A stretch of DNA of 28,949 nucleotides from JBBQWS01 sp038210415 (lineage in GTDB: Bacteria; Actinomycetota; Actinomycetes; Prado026): assembly GCA_038210415.1 (NCBI GenBank), contig JBBQWS010000044.1, forward strand, positions 1-28,949, written 5' to 3'. How positions within the stretch are numbered: the first letter of the stretch is position 1; the number at the start of each line of letters is the position of its first letter. Shown piece by piece: positions 1 to 7,964 of the stretch. The notes beneath the pieces were generated by a model that worked only from the letters and a program-made list of their open reading frames with translations, ran no database searches and was not told where the DNA came from. The position numbers and the translations under genes are program-made.

Positions 1-918
1 CAGGTGATGATCGAGTCGGAGTTCCCGAGCGAGCTGAACGGGCTGTTCAAGAACCTCGAGACCAAGGGCAACCCATGGGGCATGAACGCGTCCGGCCGCA
101 TGGACTGGGCGGCCGAGCTGCCCTTCGAGGTCCGCACGGTGGACGGGGCGATCCCCGACGACGTCGAGTGGTTGTTCTGGGTCGGCTGCGCGGGCGCGTA
201 CGAGGACCGCGCGAAGAAGACGACGCAGGCAGTGGCCGAGCTGCTGCACCTCGCCGGCGTCACCTTCGCGGTGCTCGGCGAGGGCGAGACCTGCACGGGT
301 GACTCCGCCCGCCGCTCGGGCAACGAGTTCCTGTTCCAGATGCTGGCCCAGCAGAACGTGGAGGTCCTCAACGAGGTCGGTGCGAAGAAGATCGTGGCCA
401 CCTGCGCGCACTGCTTCAACACGTTGAAGAACGAGTATCCACAGCTCGGCGGCACGTACGAGGTCGTCCACCACACCCAGTTGCTCAACCGGCTGGTGCG
501 CGAGAAGAAGCTGACGCCGGTCAGCCCGGTCGACGGTAGTCAGCGCACGATCACGTACCACGACCCCTGCTACCTGGGCCGGCATAACAAGGTCTACAGC
601 CCGCCCCGCGAGCTGGTCGGCGCGCTGCCCGGTCTGACCCTCACCGAGATGCCCCGCAACGCCGAGCGCGGCTTCTGCTGCGGTGCTGGTGGGGCGCGCA
701 TGTGGATGGAGGAGAAGATCGGCAAGCGGGTCAACACCGAGCGCACCGAGGAGGCCATCGCCACCGGTGCCTCCGCCATCGCCGTCGGCTGCCCGTTCTG
801 CCGGGTCATGATCAGCGACGGAGTCGGGTCGGTGCAGCAGGGTGTGGAGACCGCCGACCAGGTGCAGGTGCTAGACGTGGCGCAGCTGCTGCTGCAGTCG
901 GTGACCCGCACGACCTAG
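1..918 (+). CDS. CCG-type (Fe-S)-binding oxidoreductase, C-terminal part (5' truncated by window)
   Basis: The frame is open from base 1, so the real start lies upstream of the window. The visible 305 residues are the cysteine-rich C-terminal part of a (Fe-S)-binding protein of the HdrB/HdrD, GlpC and GlcF type. Two CCG-like modules can be read. The first has VGCAGAY, ETCTG (CTG where CCG is usual) and ATCAHC. The second has HDPCYLGRHN, GFCCGAGG and GCPFC. In this family such modules hold iron-sulfur clusters and pass electrons between a dehydrogenase and a quinone or disulfide partner. Actinobacterial relatives are often long proteins with an N-terminal membrane part, which cannot be checked here. 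The next gene is an unrelated secreted protease, so context gives no substrate. The family is clear; the specific role is not. Confidence 0.85.
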   Translation, partial: QVMIESEFPSELNGLFKNLETKGNPWGMNASGRMDWAAELPFEVRTVDGAIPDDVEWLFWVGCAGAYEDRAKKTTQAVAELLHLAGVTFAVLGEGETCTGDSARRSGNEFLFQMLAQQNVEVLNEVGAKKIVATCAHCFNTLKNEYPQLGGTYEVVHHTQLLNRLVREKKLTPVSPVDGSQRTITYHDPCYLGRHNKVYSPPRELVGALPGLTLTEMPRNAERGFCCGAGGARMWMEEKIGKRVNTERTEEAIATGASAIAVGCPFCRVMISDGVGSVQQGVETADQVQVLDVAQLLLQSVTRTT

Positions 919-1011
919 CCGCGCGACTGGCGGTCAGCACCGCGTCACCGGCTACGCCACCTGGCTGAATTCCGCCCATGCAGGCTTCTGTTCGCGCACG
1001 GCCTCCCCCAC

Positions 1012-1039
1012 GCTACGTAGCGGGTGAGCTACCCGTAGC
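1012..1039 (+). other. Hairpin in the leader of the subtilase gene
   Basis: GCTAC (1012-1016) pairs with GTAGC (1035-1039). Inside this, GGGT (1022-1025) pairs with ACCC (1031-1034) around the loop GAGCT, leaving a 5-base bulge on the 5' side. It sits about 85 bases upstream of the chosen protease start and about 95 bases after the Fe-S gene stop. It could be a weak terminator for the upstream gene, a structured 5' leader or an operator. There is no T-tract. Short dyads are common in DNA of this composition, so function is uncertain. Confidence 0.3.
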
Positions 1040-1124
1040 AACTGTCCCGGCATTCCGTCGGCGGCAGGGCGGGCAGCTCGAGGCGCCGGTCACCCGGCGT
1101 CAGGGGCTCTTGGGGTGGGGATAC

Positions 1125-2888
1125 ATGGCTGGAACAACTGGCTGCGCGCCTGGCGCGAGCTGGATCCGTCGGCAGCGAGCGACCCGGGTCGCGGTGTCGA
1201 TGATGGCGGTGGCGGCGGTCGGTGCGGCGGGCCTCACGGGGTCGGCCGGGGCCGCGGTCGCTGGTGCCACCCGGTCCTACCTCGTACAGGCCCAGAGCGG
1301 GCACCTGAACGCGCTCACCCAGCACTTGTCCGGCCAGGGCATCGCCGTCCGCGGCCAACTCCGAATCATCGACTCTGCCGTCGTGCAGCTGTCGTCGGCT
1401 CAGGCCGCCGCCCTCCGCGGGGACCCCTTGGTCACCTCGGTGACGCCGAACGCCTCGGTGAGTCTGGCAAGCAGCAGCAGCAGCGCGTACGACCCGGCGA
1501 CCGACGCGAACTCCGCTTACAACGCCGCAGAGCTGCTCGGTGCCCACACCGCCTGGGACAACGGCGTCACCGGGCAGGGCGTGGGGGTCGCTCTCATCGA
1601 CTCAGGGGTCTCGCCGGTGAGCGGGCTCGCCGAGTCGGGCCAGGTCGTCTACGGCCCGGACCTGTCGTTCGAAGCCGGCTACGCCAACACCCGCGACCTC
1701 GACACCTACGGCCACGGCACGGCGATGGCCGGGCTGATCGCCGCGCACGACCCGTCGACGGCAGGCGACTCGACCGACCCGACCAACTACCAGGGCGTCG
1801 CCCCAGGTGCGCACATCGTGAGCATCAAGGTGGCCGACGCGCTGGGCCGGGCCGACGTGTCACAGATCATCGCCGGCATCGACTGGGCGGTTCAGCACGC
1901 CCACGACCCCGGCATGAACATCCGCGTCCTCAACCTCTCGTTCGGCACAGACAGCACCCAGTCGTACACGCTCGACCCGCTGGCCTTCGCGGCCGAGGTG
2001 GCCTGGCGCAAGGGGATCGTGGTCGTGGCCTCCTCCGGCAACGGCGGCAACAACGCGATGGCGATGCCTGCTGCGGACCCGTTCCTGATCGCTGCAGGGG
2101 CGCTCGACACGAACGAAACCGTCGACCCGACCGACGACACGGTGGCTTCGTTCACCTCGCGGGGAACCTATGCACGCGGCCTGGACCTGCTGGCGCCGGG
2201 GGTGAAGCTGCAGAGCCTGAGAGTGGTCGGCTCGTACCTGGACACGATGGTGAAGGCGAAGGGGTCGAAGGGGATCGACGCCCGGTTCTTCCGCGGCAAC
2301 GGGACGTCGCAGTCAGCGGCGCTGACGTCCGGTGTCGTCGCCCTGCTCCTCGAGGCCCGCCCCCAGCTCAGCCCGGACCAGGTGAAGTCCCTGCTCCGCA
2401 GCAGCGGCAGCACCGTGGTCACGAACGGCCGTACTTCCACGGGCCGCGTCCCCGACGTCAGCCTCGCGCTGACGAGATCGACGCCTCGGGCCCGACACCG
2501 TGCGTCGACGTCCACCGGGCGAGGCACGATCGCGGCGAGCCGTGGCAGCATGCGGCTCCTCAAGGACAACGCACAGCTCACCGGTGAGGTCGACGTGTTC
2601 GGCAACCCGCTGGACACCGCGGACCTTGCAGCGCAGGAGGCCGGCGCCGGCGCCTGGACTGGCGACTTCTGGAACGGCGCCTCCTGGGCCGGGGCCTCCT
2701 GGGCCGGGGCCTCCTGGGCCAGCGACAACTGGACCGGCGCGAGCTGGACGGGTGAGGGCTGGGCCGGGGCAGGTTGGGCCGGCGCTGGCTGGGCCGGAGC
2801 GGGCTGGGCCGGAGCGGGCTGGGCCGGCGCTGGCTGGGCCGGAGCAGGTTGGGCCGGCGCTGGGTGGGCGGGGGAGGACTACTCATGA
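1125..2888 (+). CDS. Secreted S8 (subtilisin) family serine protease with C-terminal W-x-G-x-x repeats
   Basis: A 587-residue exported subtilase. The ATG at 1125 is chosen because a G-rich Shine-Dalgarno-like stretch (GGGGTGGGGA) lies just upstream and it gives a normal signal peptide: basic WIRRQR, then a hydrophobic Ala/Val/Gly segment ending around AGAAVAG. An in-frame ATG at 978 would add 49 unlikely residues. A prodomain-like region (about 45-115) is followed by the catalytic domain. The triad is Asp159 (LIDSGV), His197 (GHGTAMAG) and Ser395 (GNGTSQSAA), with SSGNGGNN as the oxyanion-hole region, so it should be active. From about residue 511 to the end the protein becomes tandem five-residue units starting with Trp (WNGAS, WAGAS, WTGEG, WAGAG). 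Similar W-rich tails occur on other actinobacterial S8 proteases; their role is not known to me. The substrate is unknown. Confidence 0.9.
   Translation: MAGTTGCAPGASWIRRQRATRVAVSMMAVAAVGAAGLTGSAGAAVAGATRSYLVQAQSGHLNALTQHLSGQGIAVRGQLRIIDSAVVQLSSAQAAALRGDPLVTSVTPNASVSLASSSSSAYDPATDANSAYNAAELLGAHTAWDNGVTGQGVGVALIDSGVSPVSGLAESGQVVYGPDLSFEAGYANTRDLDTYGHGTAMAGLIAAHDPSTAGDSTDPTNYQGVAPGAHIVSIKVADALGRADVSQIIAGIDWAVQHAHDPGMNIRVLNLSFGTDSTQSYTLDPLAFAAEVAWRKGIVVVASSGNGGNNAMAMPAADPFLIAAGALDTNETVDPTDDTVASFTSRGTYARGLDLLAPGVKLQSLRVVGSYLDTMVKAKGSKGIDARFFRGNGTSQSAALTSGVVALLLEARPQLSPDQVKSLLRSSGSTVVTNGRTSTGRVPDVSLALTRSTPRARHRASTSTGRGTIAASRGSMRLLKDNAQLTGEVDVFGNPLDTADLAAQEAGAGAWTGDFWNGASWAGASWAGASWASDNWTGASWTGEGWAGAGWAGAGWAGAGWAGAGWAGAGWAGAGWAGAGWAGEDYS
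2760..2864 (+). repeat. Seven tandem 15-bp units coding WAGAG
   Basis: Seven consecutive in-frame 15-base units each encode Trp-Ala-Gly-Ala-Gly at the end of the subtilase. More degenerate units (WTGDF, WNGAS, WAGAS, WAGAS, WASDN, WTGAS, WTGEG) precede them from about 2655. TGGGCCGG opens every unit, while the second half varies between a few synonymous forms in the order A, B, C, C, B, C', B'. That order suggests recent unit duplication, and length variation by slippage or recombination is likely. A final WAGEDYS ends the protein. Confidence 0.9.
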
Positions 2889-2970
2889 ACCGGATCCGCG
2901 AAGCTGAGGACAGCCGACCCGGCGCGAGCTGGATCTAAGGCTCACGACCGAACCTGTCGAGTCAGTACCT

Positions 2971-5523
2971 GTGAACGGGTCTCGTGGCGCGCCTCCGTCG
3001 GAGGCGGGTCCTCGGCGGGCCGGCCGGCCGACCCAGCGGGTCCTGCTTCTCATGGCGATCCTGCTGGTCGGCGGGTCGATCCTCTGCGTCGGGGTGCTGA
3101 GCACTCCGCTGGTCGAGACGGGGCTGACGATCCCGTGGTGGGTCCTGGCCGTCCTGTTCGCCACCACCGAGATCTGGGTGTTCCACATCCAGATCGGCCG
3201 TGAGGCGAAGAGCATCTCGATCTCGGAGATCCCGCTCGTGCTCGGCTTGTTCTATGCGACGCCGCAGAGCCTGATGCTGGGCCGCATCGTCGGACCAGCG
3301 CTGATCGTCCTGCTCTACCGTCGGCAGACGGCCCTGAAAGCCGCGCTCAACATCACCCTGTTCTTCGCGAACAGTGCGCTGGCCATCGCGACATTTCGGC
3401 TGCTGTCCGGCCATCTCGTCGAGGACACCCCCCGGCAGTGGCTCGCCGCGGTCGTGGCCGCGACGCTGGCCATCGTCGTGGACCTGCTCGTCCTCAACCT
3501 GATCCTCGGCTGGTACGGCGACCGGCGCGGTTACGGCAGTCGTGGCTTCCTCGTCGGTGCGGGAATCGCGGCCGCGAGCAGCACGGTCGGAGTCGTCGCC
3601 GTGCTGACCCTTCGGCTGGGCCCGCTCGCCGCCCTCCCACTGCTCGCCGCGGGCGCGGTGCTGATGACCGGGTACCGCGCGTACTCGACGCTCGCCGACC
3701 GACACACCAGTCTCGAACGGCTGTTCCGGTTCAGCCACGAGCTCAACGAGGCGCCCGCGACGACGGACGTGCTGCCTGCCGTCCTCGAGCAGGCACGAGA
3801 GCTGCTCCGCGCCGAGGTCGCCGAGGTGCTCCGGTTCACCGGAGAGGCGAGCGGCGACATCTGGCGTTTCGACGGACGGGCTCTCACGCGGCCCCCAGCA
3901 CGACGCAACCGCGAGCTGCAGGCGATGCTGCGGGTGCTGGTCTCGACCGAGAGCGCGGTCCTGGTCACGGGTGAGAGCTCGGCGGGCTCGGCGTTCCTGG
4001 AGTCCAGGTCCGCCAAGGAGGCCGTCGTCGCGGCGCTCCGGGTCGAGGGCGAGATCGTCGGAGTGCTGGCGGTGTACGACCGGATGGGAGAGGTGCGGGG
4101 TTTCGCGGACAGCGATGTCGGACTGCTGCAGACGGTCGCCACGCACGCCTCCGTCGCCCTCTACAACGAGATGCTGATCGGCCGCCTGCGTCACGACGCC
4201 CTGCACGACGCCCTGACCGGCCTGCCGAACCGAGCCCAGCTGACCGCGCTCGCGACCAGCGCGGTGGCCCGCGCCACCGCGAAGCCGACCCGCGTCGCGA
4301 TGATGATCATCGACCTGAACGGCTTCAAGGCCGTCAACGACACGTTGGGGCACCAGGTCGGCGACCAGCTGATCTGCGAGGTGGCCCGACGGTTCGAGGC
4401 AGCCGCAGCTGCCCACGTGACGGTGGGCCGGTTGGGAGGCGACGAGTTCGCAGTCCTCGTGGAGCCGGTCGAGGGAGACGGGCTCGACGTCGCCGCAGCC
4501 ATGACCGCGACTTTCGAGGAACCCATCCAGATCGGGCAGGAACGGCTCCAGCTGTCCGGGTCGATCGGCATCGCGATCGCTCCCGACCACGCGACGGCCG
4601 TCGGCGACCTGCTGAAGCGGGCCGACATCGCGATGTACGCGGCCAAGAACAGCGGCGAGACGACCGTGGTCTACCGACAGGACATCGACGTCAACGACCC
4701 GTCGTTGCTGTCGCTGATGGGCGAGCTCCGCGCCGCGCTCGGCAGCGGCGAGATCCGGATCGAGGTCGAGCCGGTGATGGACCTCGCGACGGGACGCGTC
4801 GCGGGCGCAGAGGCGTTGGTGCGCTGGCACCACCCCACGCGGGGTTCGATCGACCCGAGCCTGTTCCTTCCCCTGGCCGAACGCAACGGCCTGATCGTCC
4901 CGCTGACGGCGCTGGTCCTCGACCAGGCCGTCGCTGCGTGCGCGGCCTGGCACCGGGCGGGGCTGCCGATCACGATCGCAGTGAACCTGTCGACCCGTTC
5001 GCTGCTCGACCGGGCGCTGCCGCAGACCGTCGGCGACACGTTGCGCCGGTACCGGTTGCCGGCCGAGTTCCTGATCCTGGAGATCACCGAGAGCATCGTC
5101 ATCACCGACGCCGACCGTGCGCTCGGGCTGCTCGCGGAGCTGCGCGCCCTCGGCGTCCGGCTCGCGCTCGACGACTTCGGCACCGGCTACTCGTCCTTGA
5201 CGTACCTCTCGGCGCTGCCGATCCAGCAGCTCAAGATCGACCGCTCGTTCGTCACGGCGATCCTGGAGTCGTCCCGGGACGCCGCGATCGTCACGTCGCT
5301 GATCGACCTCGCTCACCACCTCGGCCTCGAGGTGATCGCCGAGGGGGTGGAGGACGCGGTGGTCGGGTCGCGACTGCGCCGGCTCGGGTGCGAGTACGGC
5401 CAGGGCTTCTTCTACTCGCACTCGATGGCCCCGGCTCTGCTGCCCGACTGGTCGCTGACGCCCCCGAGACTGGATGGGCCGAACGAGGGAATCACGCCGA
5501 ACCGCGTCATGACCCGCGGCTGA
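2971..5523 (+). CDS. Membrane-bound GAF-GGDEF-EAL cyclic-di-GMP enzyme
   Basis: An 850-residue signalling protein that should make and/or break cyclic di-GMP at the membrane. Residues about 20-235 form seven or eight hydrophobic segments. A GAF-like sensor follows (about 245-405), then a GGDEF domain (GGDEF at 489-493, preceded by VGRL) and an EAL domain (EAL at 614-616). Phosphodiesterase residues look complete: EAL, VNLS, EITES, LDDFGTGYSS, LKIDRSF, AEGVED and YGQGFF. The usual YQPIVDL opening is VEPVMDL here. The GGDEF signature is intact, but the RxxD inhibitory site that normally lies five residues before it is missing, so product inhibition through that site is unlikely. The GTG start has no strong Shine-Dalgarno; the next in-frame Met (residue 28) would cut the first membrane segment. 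The gene stands alone after the protease. Confidence 0.9.
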   Translation: MNGSRGAPPSEAGPRRAGRPTQRVLLLMAILLVGGSILCVGVLSTPLVETGLTIPWWVLAVLFATTEIWVFHIQIGREAKSISISEIPLVLGLFYATPQSLMLGRIVGPALIVLLYRRQTALKAALNITLFFANSALAIATFRLLSGHLVEDTPRQWLAAVVAATLAIVVDLLVLNLILGWYGDRRGYGSRGFLVGAGIAAASSTVGVVAVLTLRLGPLAALPLLAAGAVLMTGYRAYSTLADRHTSLERLFRFSHELNEAPATTDVLPAVLEQARELLRAEVAEVLRFTGEASGDIWRFDGRALTRPPARRNRELQAMLRVLVSTESAVLVTGESSAGSAFLESRSAKEAVVAALRVEGEIVGVLAVYDRMGEVRGFADSDVGLLQTVATHASVALYNEMLIGRLRHDALHDALTGLPNRAQLTALATSAVARATAKPTRVAMMIIDLNGFKAVNDTLGHQVGDQLICEVARRFEAAAAAHVTVGRLGGDEFAVLVEPVEGDGLDVAAAMTATFEEPIQIGQERLQLSGSIGIAIAPDHATAVGDLLKRADIAMYAAKNSGETTVVYRQDIDVNDPSLLSLMGELRAALGSGEIRIEVEPVMDLATGRVAGAEALVRWHHPTRGSIDPSLFLPLAERNGLIVPLTALVLDQAVAACAAWHRAGLPITIAVNLSTRSLLDRALPQTVGDTLRRYRLPAEFLILEITESIVITDADRALGLLAELRALGVRLALDDFGTGYSSLTYLSALPIQQLKIDRSFVTAILESSRDAAIVTSLIDLAHHLGLEVIAEGVEDAVVGSRLRRLGCEYGQGFFYSHSMAPALLPDWSLTPPRLDGPNEGITPNRVMTRG

Positions 5524-5584
5524 GCCCGTCTCCCTCACGAGAGCCATCCCTCACGGCCCTCACCCCTCGATGAAAGGAACGGCG

Positions 5585-5668
5585 ATGTACCTCATCCGCC
5601 AGTCCGGTCCCGCTTCCCCCGCCGCCTGCTCCGAGAAGCTCTGCGCCCGCGGCGTCACCTGGGTCTAG
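5585..5668 (+). CDS. Candidate 27-residue peptide with two cysteines, unknown function
   Basis: A small frame between the cyclic-di-GMP gene and dcd. It has an ATG start, a good Shine-Dalgarno (GAAAGGAAC) about six bases upstream and a TAG stop. The product begins MYLIRQSG, has cysteines at 15 and 20 and ends GVTWV. It has no signal peptide or membrane segment. Its last four bases overlap the 3' end of the convergent dcd gene. It could be a real small protein, a peptide substrate of a modifying enzyme or a chance frame. No known family is recognised. The ribosome-binding site is the main support. Confidence 0.4.
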   Translation: MYLIRQSGPASPAACSEKLCARGVTWV

Positions 5669-6258
5669 CCTTCGGCACCCGGCTCGATCGGGGTGCGATG
5701 GAAGTTCTGGAACGACCGCGACGGCGTCGGCCCGCGCTGCCCTTGGTACCGCGAGCCATAGACCGACGACCCGTACGGGTGCTCGGCGGGCGACGACAGC
5801 CGGAACAGGCAGAGCTGGCCGATCTTCATCCCCGGCCACAGCTTGATCGGCAGCGTCGCGACGTTGGACAGCTCGAGGGTCACGTGACCCGAGAAGCCGG
5901 GATCGATGAAACCGGCGGTCGAGTGCGTGAGCAAGCCGAGCCGGCCCAGCGACGACTTGCCCTCAAGGCGTCCCGCGATGTCGTCCGGCAGCGTGCAGGT
6001 CTCGTACGTCGAGCCCAGCACGAATTCACCCGGGTGCAGGATGAACGGCTCGTCGGCGAGCGGTTCGACCTGGCGGGTCAGGTCCGGCTGCTCCTCGGCC
6101 GGGTCGATGTGCGGGTACCGGTGGTTCTCGAACACGCGGAAGAACCGGTCGAGCCGGACGTCGACGCTGGACGGTTGCACCATGCCCGGGTCGTAAGGAT
6201 CGAGGCCCACCCTTCCGGACTCGATCTCGGCGCGGATATCGCGATCAGATAGGAGCAC
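5665..6258 (-). CDS. dcd: dCTP deaminase (probably dUMP-forming)
   Basis: A 197-residue homotrimeric pyrimidine-salvage enzyme that deaminates dCTP. Actinobacterial members are typically bifunctional and go straight to dUMP, feeding thymidylate synthesis. The start is GTG at 6258, giving VLLSDRDIRAEI. Family blocks are clear: MVQPSSVDVRL, the nucleotide-binding GRLEGKSSLGRLGL, and HSTAGFIDPGFSGHVTLEL with the catalytic glutamate. A C-terminal YQGQRGPTPSRS closes the active site. Length fits the family (about 190). It lies 9 bases downstream of the FUSC-type gene on the same strand, so the two are probably co-transcribed. The dUMP-forming assignment rests on phylum, not on a residue that I could prove diagnostic. 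Confidence 0.95.
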   Translation of the reverse strand: MLLSDRDIRAEIESGRVGLDPYDPGMVQPSSVDVRLDRFFRVFENHRYPHIDPAEEQPDLTRQVEPLADEPFILHPGEFVLGSTYETCTLPDDIAGRLEGKSSLGRLGLLTHSTAGFIDPGFSGHVTLELSNVATLPIKLWPGMKIGQLCLFRLSSPAEHPYGSSVYGSRYQGQRGPTPSRSFQNFHRTPIEPGAEG

Positions 6259-6267
6259 GCCGCGAGG

Positions 6268-7437
6268 CTACCCGTCCACGGCCTCGTCGTCCGGCAGGCC
6301 CTCCTCGACGTCGGGTCCGAGGTCGAGGCCGGCCATCGGGTCGGCCACGACCTCCTGGCGCAGCTGCTCGATCCGGCCCAGCAGGCTGACGCTGTCCAGC
6401 ACGGCGTACGCGTCCTCGGAGTCGGTCGTGATCGCGGTCACCGACTGGGCGATCCGGCTGCGCAGCTGGGCCGCGTCCGGCCCCACCGGACGACCGGCGC
6501 GGCGGTGGCGGACCAGGTCGGCGAGGCTGCGGATCAAGAAGGCCGCCGTCCCGCGGGACAGCCTGGGGTCGGCGGTGTGCCGGTCGTACAGCTGGTCGAC
6601 GGTGAGCGACAGCACTCGCACCTGCAGGCTGAGCCGGACGAGGGCCCGCTCGTGCCGGCGCAACCGGGCCAGCTCGTGCTGCTCGCGTCGCCCGCGCGGG
6701 TTGAAGAACACGCCCTCGGCCGCGATCAAGGTGGCCGTGCGACCGTTGGCTGCCAGCTGGTGCAGAGCACGCGACGATCCGATGAAGTTGTGCGAGGCGC
6801 CGGCGGACAGCCGGTCGGCCGGGCGGTCGAGCTCGGCCGCCACGGCCTCGAGCTGCACGGCGACACCCAGCGTCCAGGTGTCCTGAGCGGCCCGGGCCGG
6901 CCCGAACGCGGGCCGCTCCGGCAGCAGCACCCCGATGCCGATACCCACCAGGCCACCGATGACCGTGTCGAGGACGCGCCACACGCCGTAACCGGCCGCG
7001 CCCGGCGAGATCGCCACCGTCAGCAGCACGGCCAGCGCCACCTGCACCTGGCCGACGTTGCCCAGCGGCAGCATCCGCGCTCCCACGAGCGCTGCGAACA
7101 GCGCGACCGACAGGGACCACCACGACACACCCACGAGTTCGACCCAGACCGAGGCCAGCGCGACCCCGACCACGTTGCCGATGACCCGCTGCACACCCTG
7201 ACCCAGGGTGCCGAGTGCGCTGCCCTGCACGGTGAAGAGCGCCACGACCGGCGCGAGGAACGCGAATCGCATCGGACCGAAGTGCCGCGCCACCTCGAAG
7301 GCGAGTCCCGCAGCAAGCGCTGCCTTCACGATCGTGAAGTAGGTACCGGGCGGCCGGATCGGCGTCGTCAGCAGGTCGCGGAGCGGTACGGGCGCGGGTT
7401 GCGGGGCGCCCCCGGGCATCGCGGGCGAAGTCGGCAT
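6268..7437 (-). CDS. FUSC / aromatic-acid-exporter-like membrane protein
   Basis: A 389-residue inner-membrane protein. The frame is open further upstream across the tRNA, but ATG 7437 is chosen because it lies outside the tRNA and follows a -10-like hexamer. After a Pro-rich N-terminus, an N-terminal block of about six hydrophobic segments (about 25-170) contains FAFLAPVVALFTVQGS, GVQRVIGNVVGVALA and a second GxVQVALAVLLTVAIS stretch. This is the FUSC arrangement seen in p-hydroxybenzoate efflux AaeB-like and fusaric acid resistance-like proteins. The rest is a long soluble, Arg/Leu-rich helical region ending in acidic residues. Known relatives export aromatic acids, but the substrate here is not predictable. 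It probably forms a transcription unit with dcd. Confidence 0.75.
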   Translation of the reverse strand: MPTSPAMPGGAPQPAPVPLRDLLTTPIRPPGTYFTIVKAALAAGLAFEVARHFGPMRFAFLAPVVALFTVQGSALGTLGQGVQRVIGNVVGVALASVWVELVGVSWWSLSVALFAALVGARMLPLGNVGQVQVALAVLLTVAISPGAAGYGVWRVLDTVIGGLVGIGIGVLLPERPAFGPARAAQDTWTLGVAVQLEAVAAELDRPADRLSAGASHNFIGSSRALHQLAANGRTATLIAAEGVFFNPRGRREQHELARLRRHERALVRLSLQVRVLSLTVDQLYDRHTADPRLSRGTAAFLIRSLADLVRHRRAGRPVGPDAAQLRSRIAQSVTAITTDSEDAYAVLDSVSLLGRIEQLRQEVVADPMAGLDLGPDVEEGLPDDEAVDG

Positions 7438-7443
7438 GAGGTT

Positions 7444-7449
7444 AGAGTA
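7444..7449 (-). promoter_or_regulatory. -10-like TACTCT for the FUSC-type gene (leaderless start)
   Basis: Read on the minus strand, TACTCT is followed by six bases (AACCTC) and then the ATG at 7437. That spacing puts transcription start at the start codon itself, as in the leaderless messages common in actinobacteria. No Shine-Dalgarno is present. The -35 region would fall near the tRNA start. Confidence 0.4.
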
Positions 7450-7479
7450 GGGCGGCGCGCTGCCCCCTCCGGGCGGTCC

Positions 7480-7553
7480 GCGGGTGTAGTTCAATGGCAG
7501 AACATCAGCTTCCCAAGCTGACAGTGCGAGTTCGATTCTCGTCACCCGCTCCA
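7480..7553 (+). tRNA. tRNA-Gly, anticodon CCC
   Basis: A 74-base tRNA with encoded CCA. The acceptor stem GCGGGTG (7480-7486) pairs with CACCCGC (7543-7549), followed by T and CCA. The D arm contains TAGTTCAATGGCAGAA. The anticodon stem TCAGC/GCTGA encloses the loop TTCCCAA, giving anticodon CCC (7512-7514) for glycine GGG codons. The T arm reads GCGAGTTCGATTCTCGT. All arms are canonical. It lies divergently next to the FUSC-type gene. tRNA genes are common integration sites, and the sulfur-relay locus starts about 420 bases downstream. I found no second copy of the tRNA 3' end in the window. Confidence 0.97.
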
Positions 7554-7557
7554 CCTC

Positions 7558-7582
7558 GGAACCGTTGCAGGACGGCGGTTCC
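7558..7582 (+). terminator. Hairpin just downstream of tRNA-Gly
   Basis: GGAACCG (7558-7564) pairs perfectly with CGGTTCC (7576-7582) across an 11-base loop, starting four bases after the tRNA CCA. Position suggests a terminator or processing structure for the tRNA transcript. No T-tract follows, so this is only a candidate. Confidence 0.35.
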
Positions 7583-7958
7583 AGCTCCACGGTTGAGCGG
7601 CTGCTCGCCGACGATAGACGTCGTCTCGGTCTGTGGACTGCCGTCCCAGATGGTCTCCCGCGACTTCACTGGACCTCCCGATGGTTCGCGTGGAGTGCTC
7701 ACGCCGGGCAGGCGCGACGGGACTCTGGAGAGGCCACGTGTCGCCGTGCCCTCCGCGGGCGCAGCAGGCGATCCCGCACGTCGTCGGTAGGGGTGGATCG
7801 TACTGGTGAGATCACGGGTGCGCAGACCCGGGTGAACCGCGGGAGTCAACTCGGCCAGCGTCTCGCCGGGTGCGCCGCCGACTTGGGCTGCCACGTGAAC
7901 AGGCCGACCGGTAATGCGACCGTCACATCTCACCCAGCACGTTCGGGTACTACGTCGA

Positions 7959-7964
7959 TAGGGT
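7959..7964 (+). promoter_or_regulatory. -10-like TAGGGT for the tusA-like operon (leaderless start)
   Basis: TAGGGT is followed by seven bases and then GTG at 7972. There is no Shine-Dalgarno before that GTG, so a leaderless message starting at or one base before the start codon is plausible. This also supports GTG 7972 as the start of the first gene. Confidence 0.4.

Noticed and set aside
1012..1127. Known cyclic-di-GMP-I or ydaO/cyclic-di-AMP riboswitch before the protease
   Set aside because: The conserved core sequences of either class could not be found by eye; only a generic hairpin is visible.
2760..2864. Regular short repeats considered as a CRISPR array or non-coding satellite
   Set aside because: Units are 15 bases, contiguous without spacers, in frame and within the protease coding sequence.
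2885..2938. 17-codon frame starting at the ATG overlapping the protease stop
   Set aside because: Very short, with no ribosome-binding site; the 15-base GGCGCGAGCTGGATC it shares with 1152-1166 probably reflects reuse of a GASW-coding segment.
2962..5547. 861-residue minus-strand open frame opposite the GGDEF-EAL gene
   Set aside because: Low-complexity Arg/Asp/Gln-rich translation typical of the antisense of high-GC coding DNA; the plus strand has complete domain signatures.
7505..7933. 142-residue minus-strand frame ending GDENRTRTVSLGS
   Set aside because: The ending is the antisense of the tRNA-Gly gene, a well-known false protein in databases.
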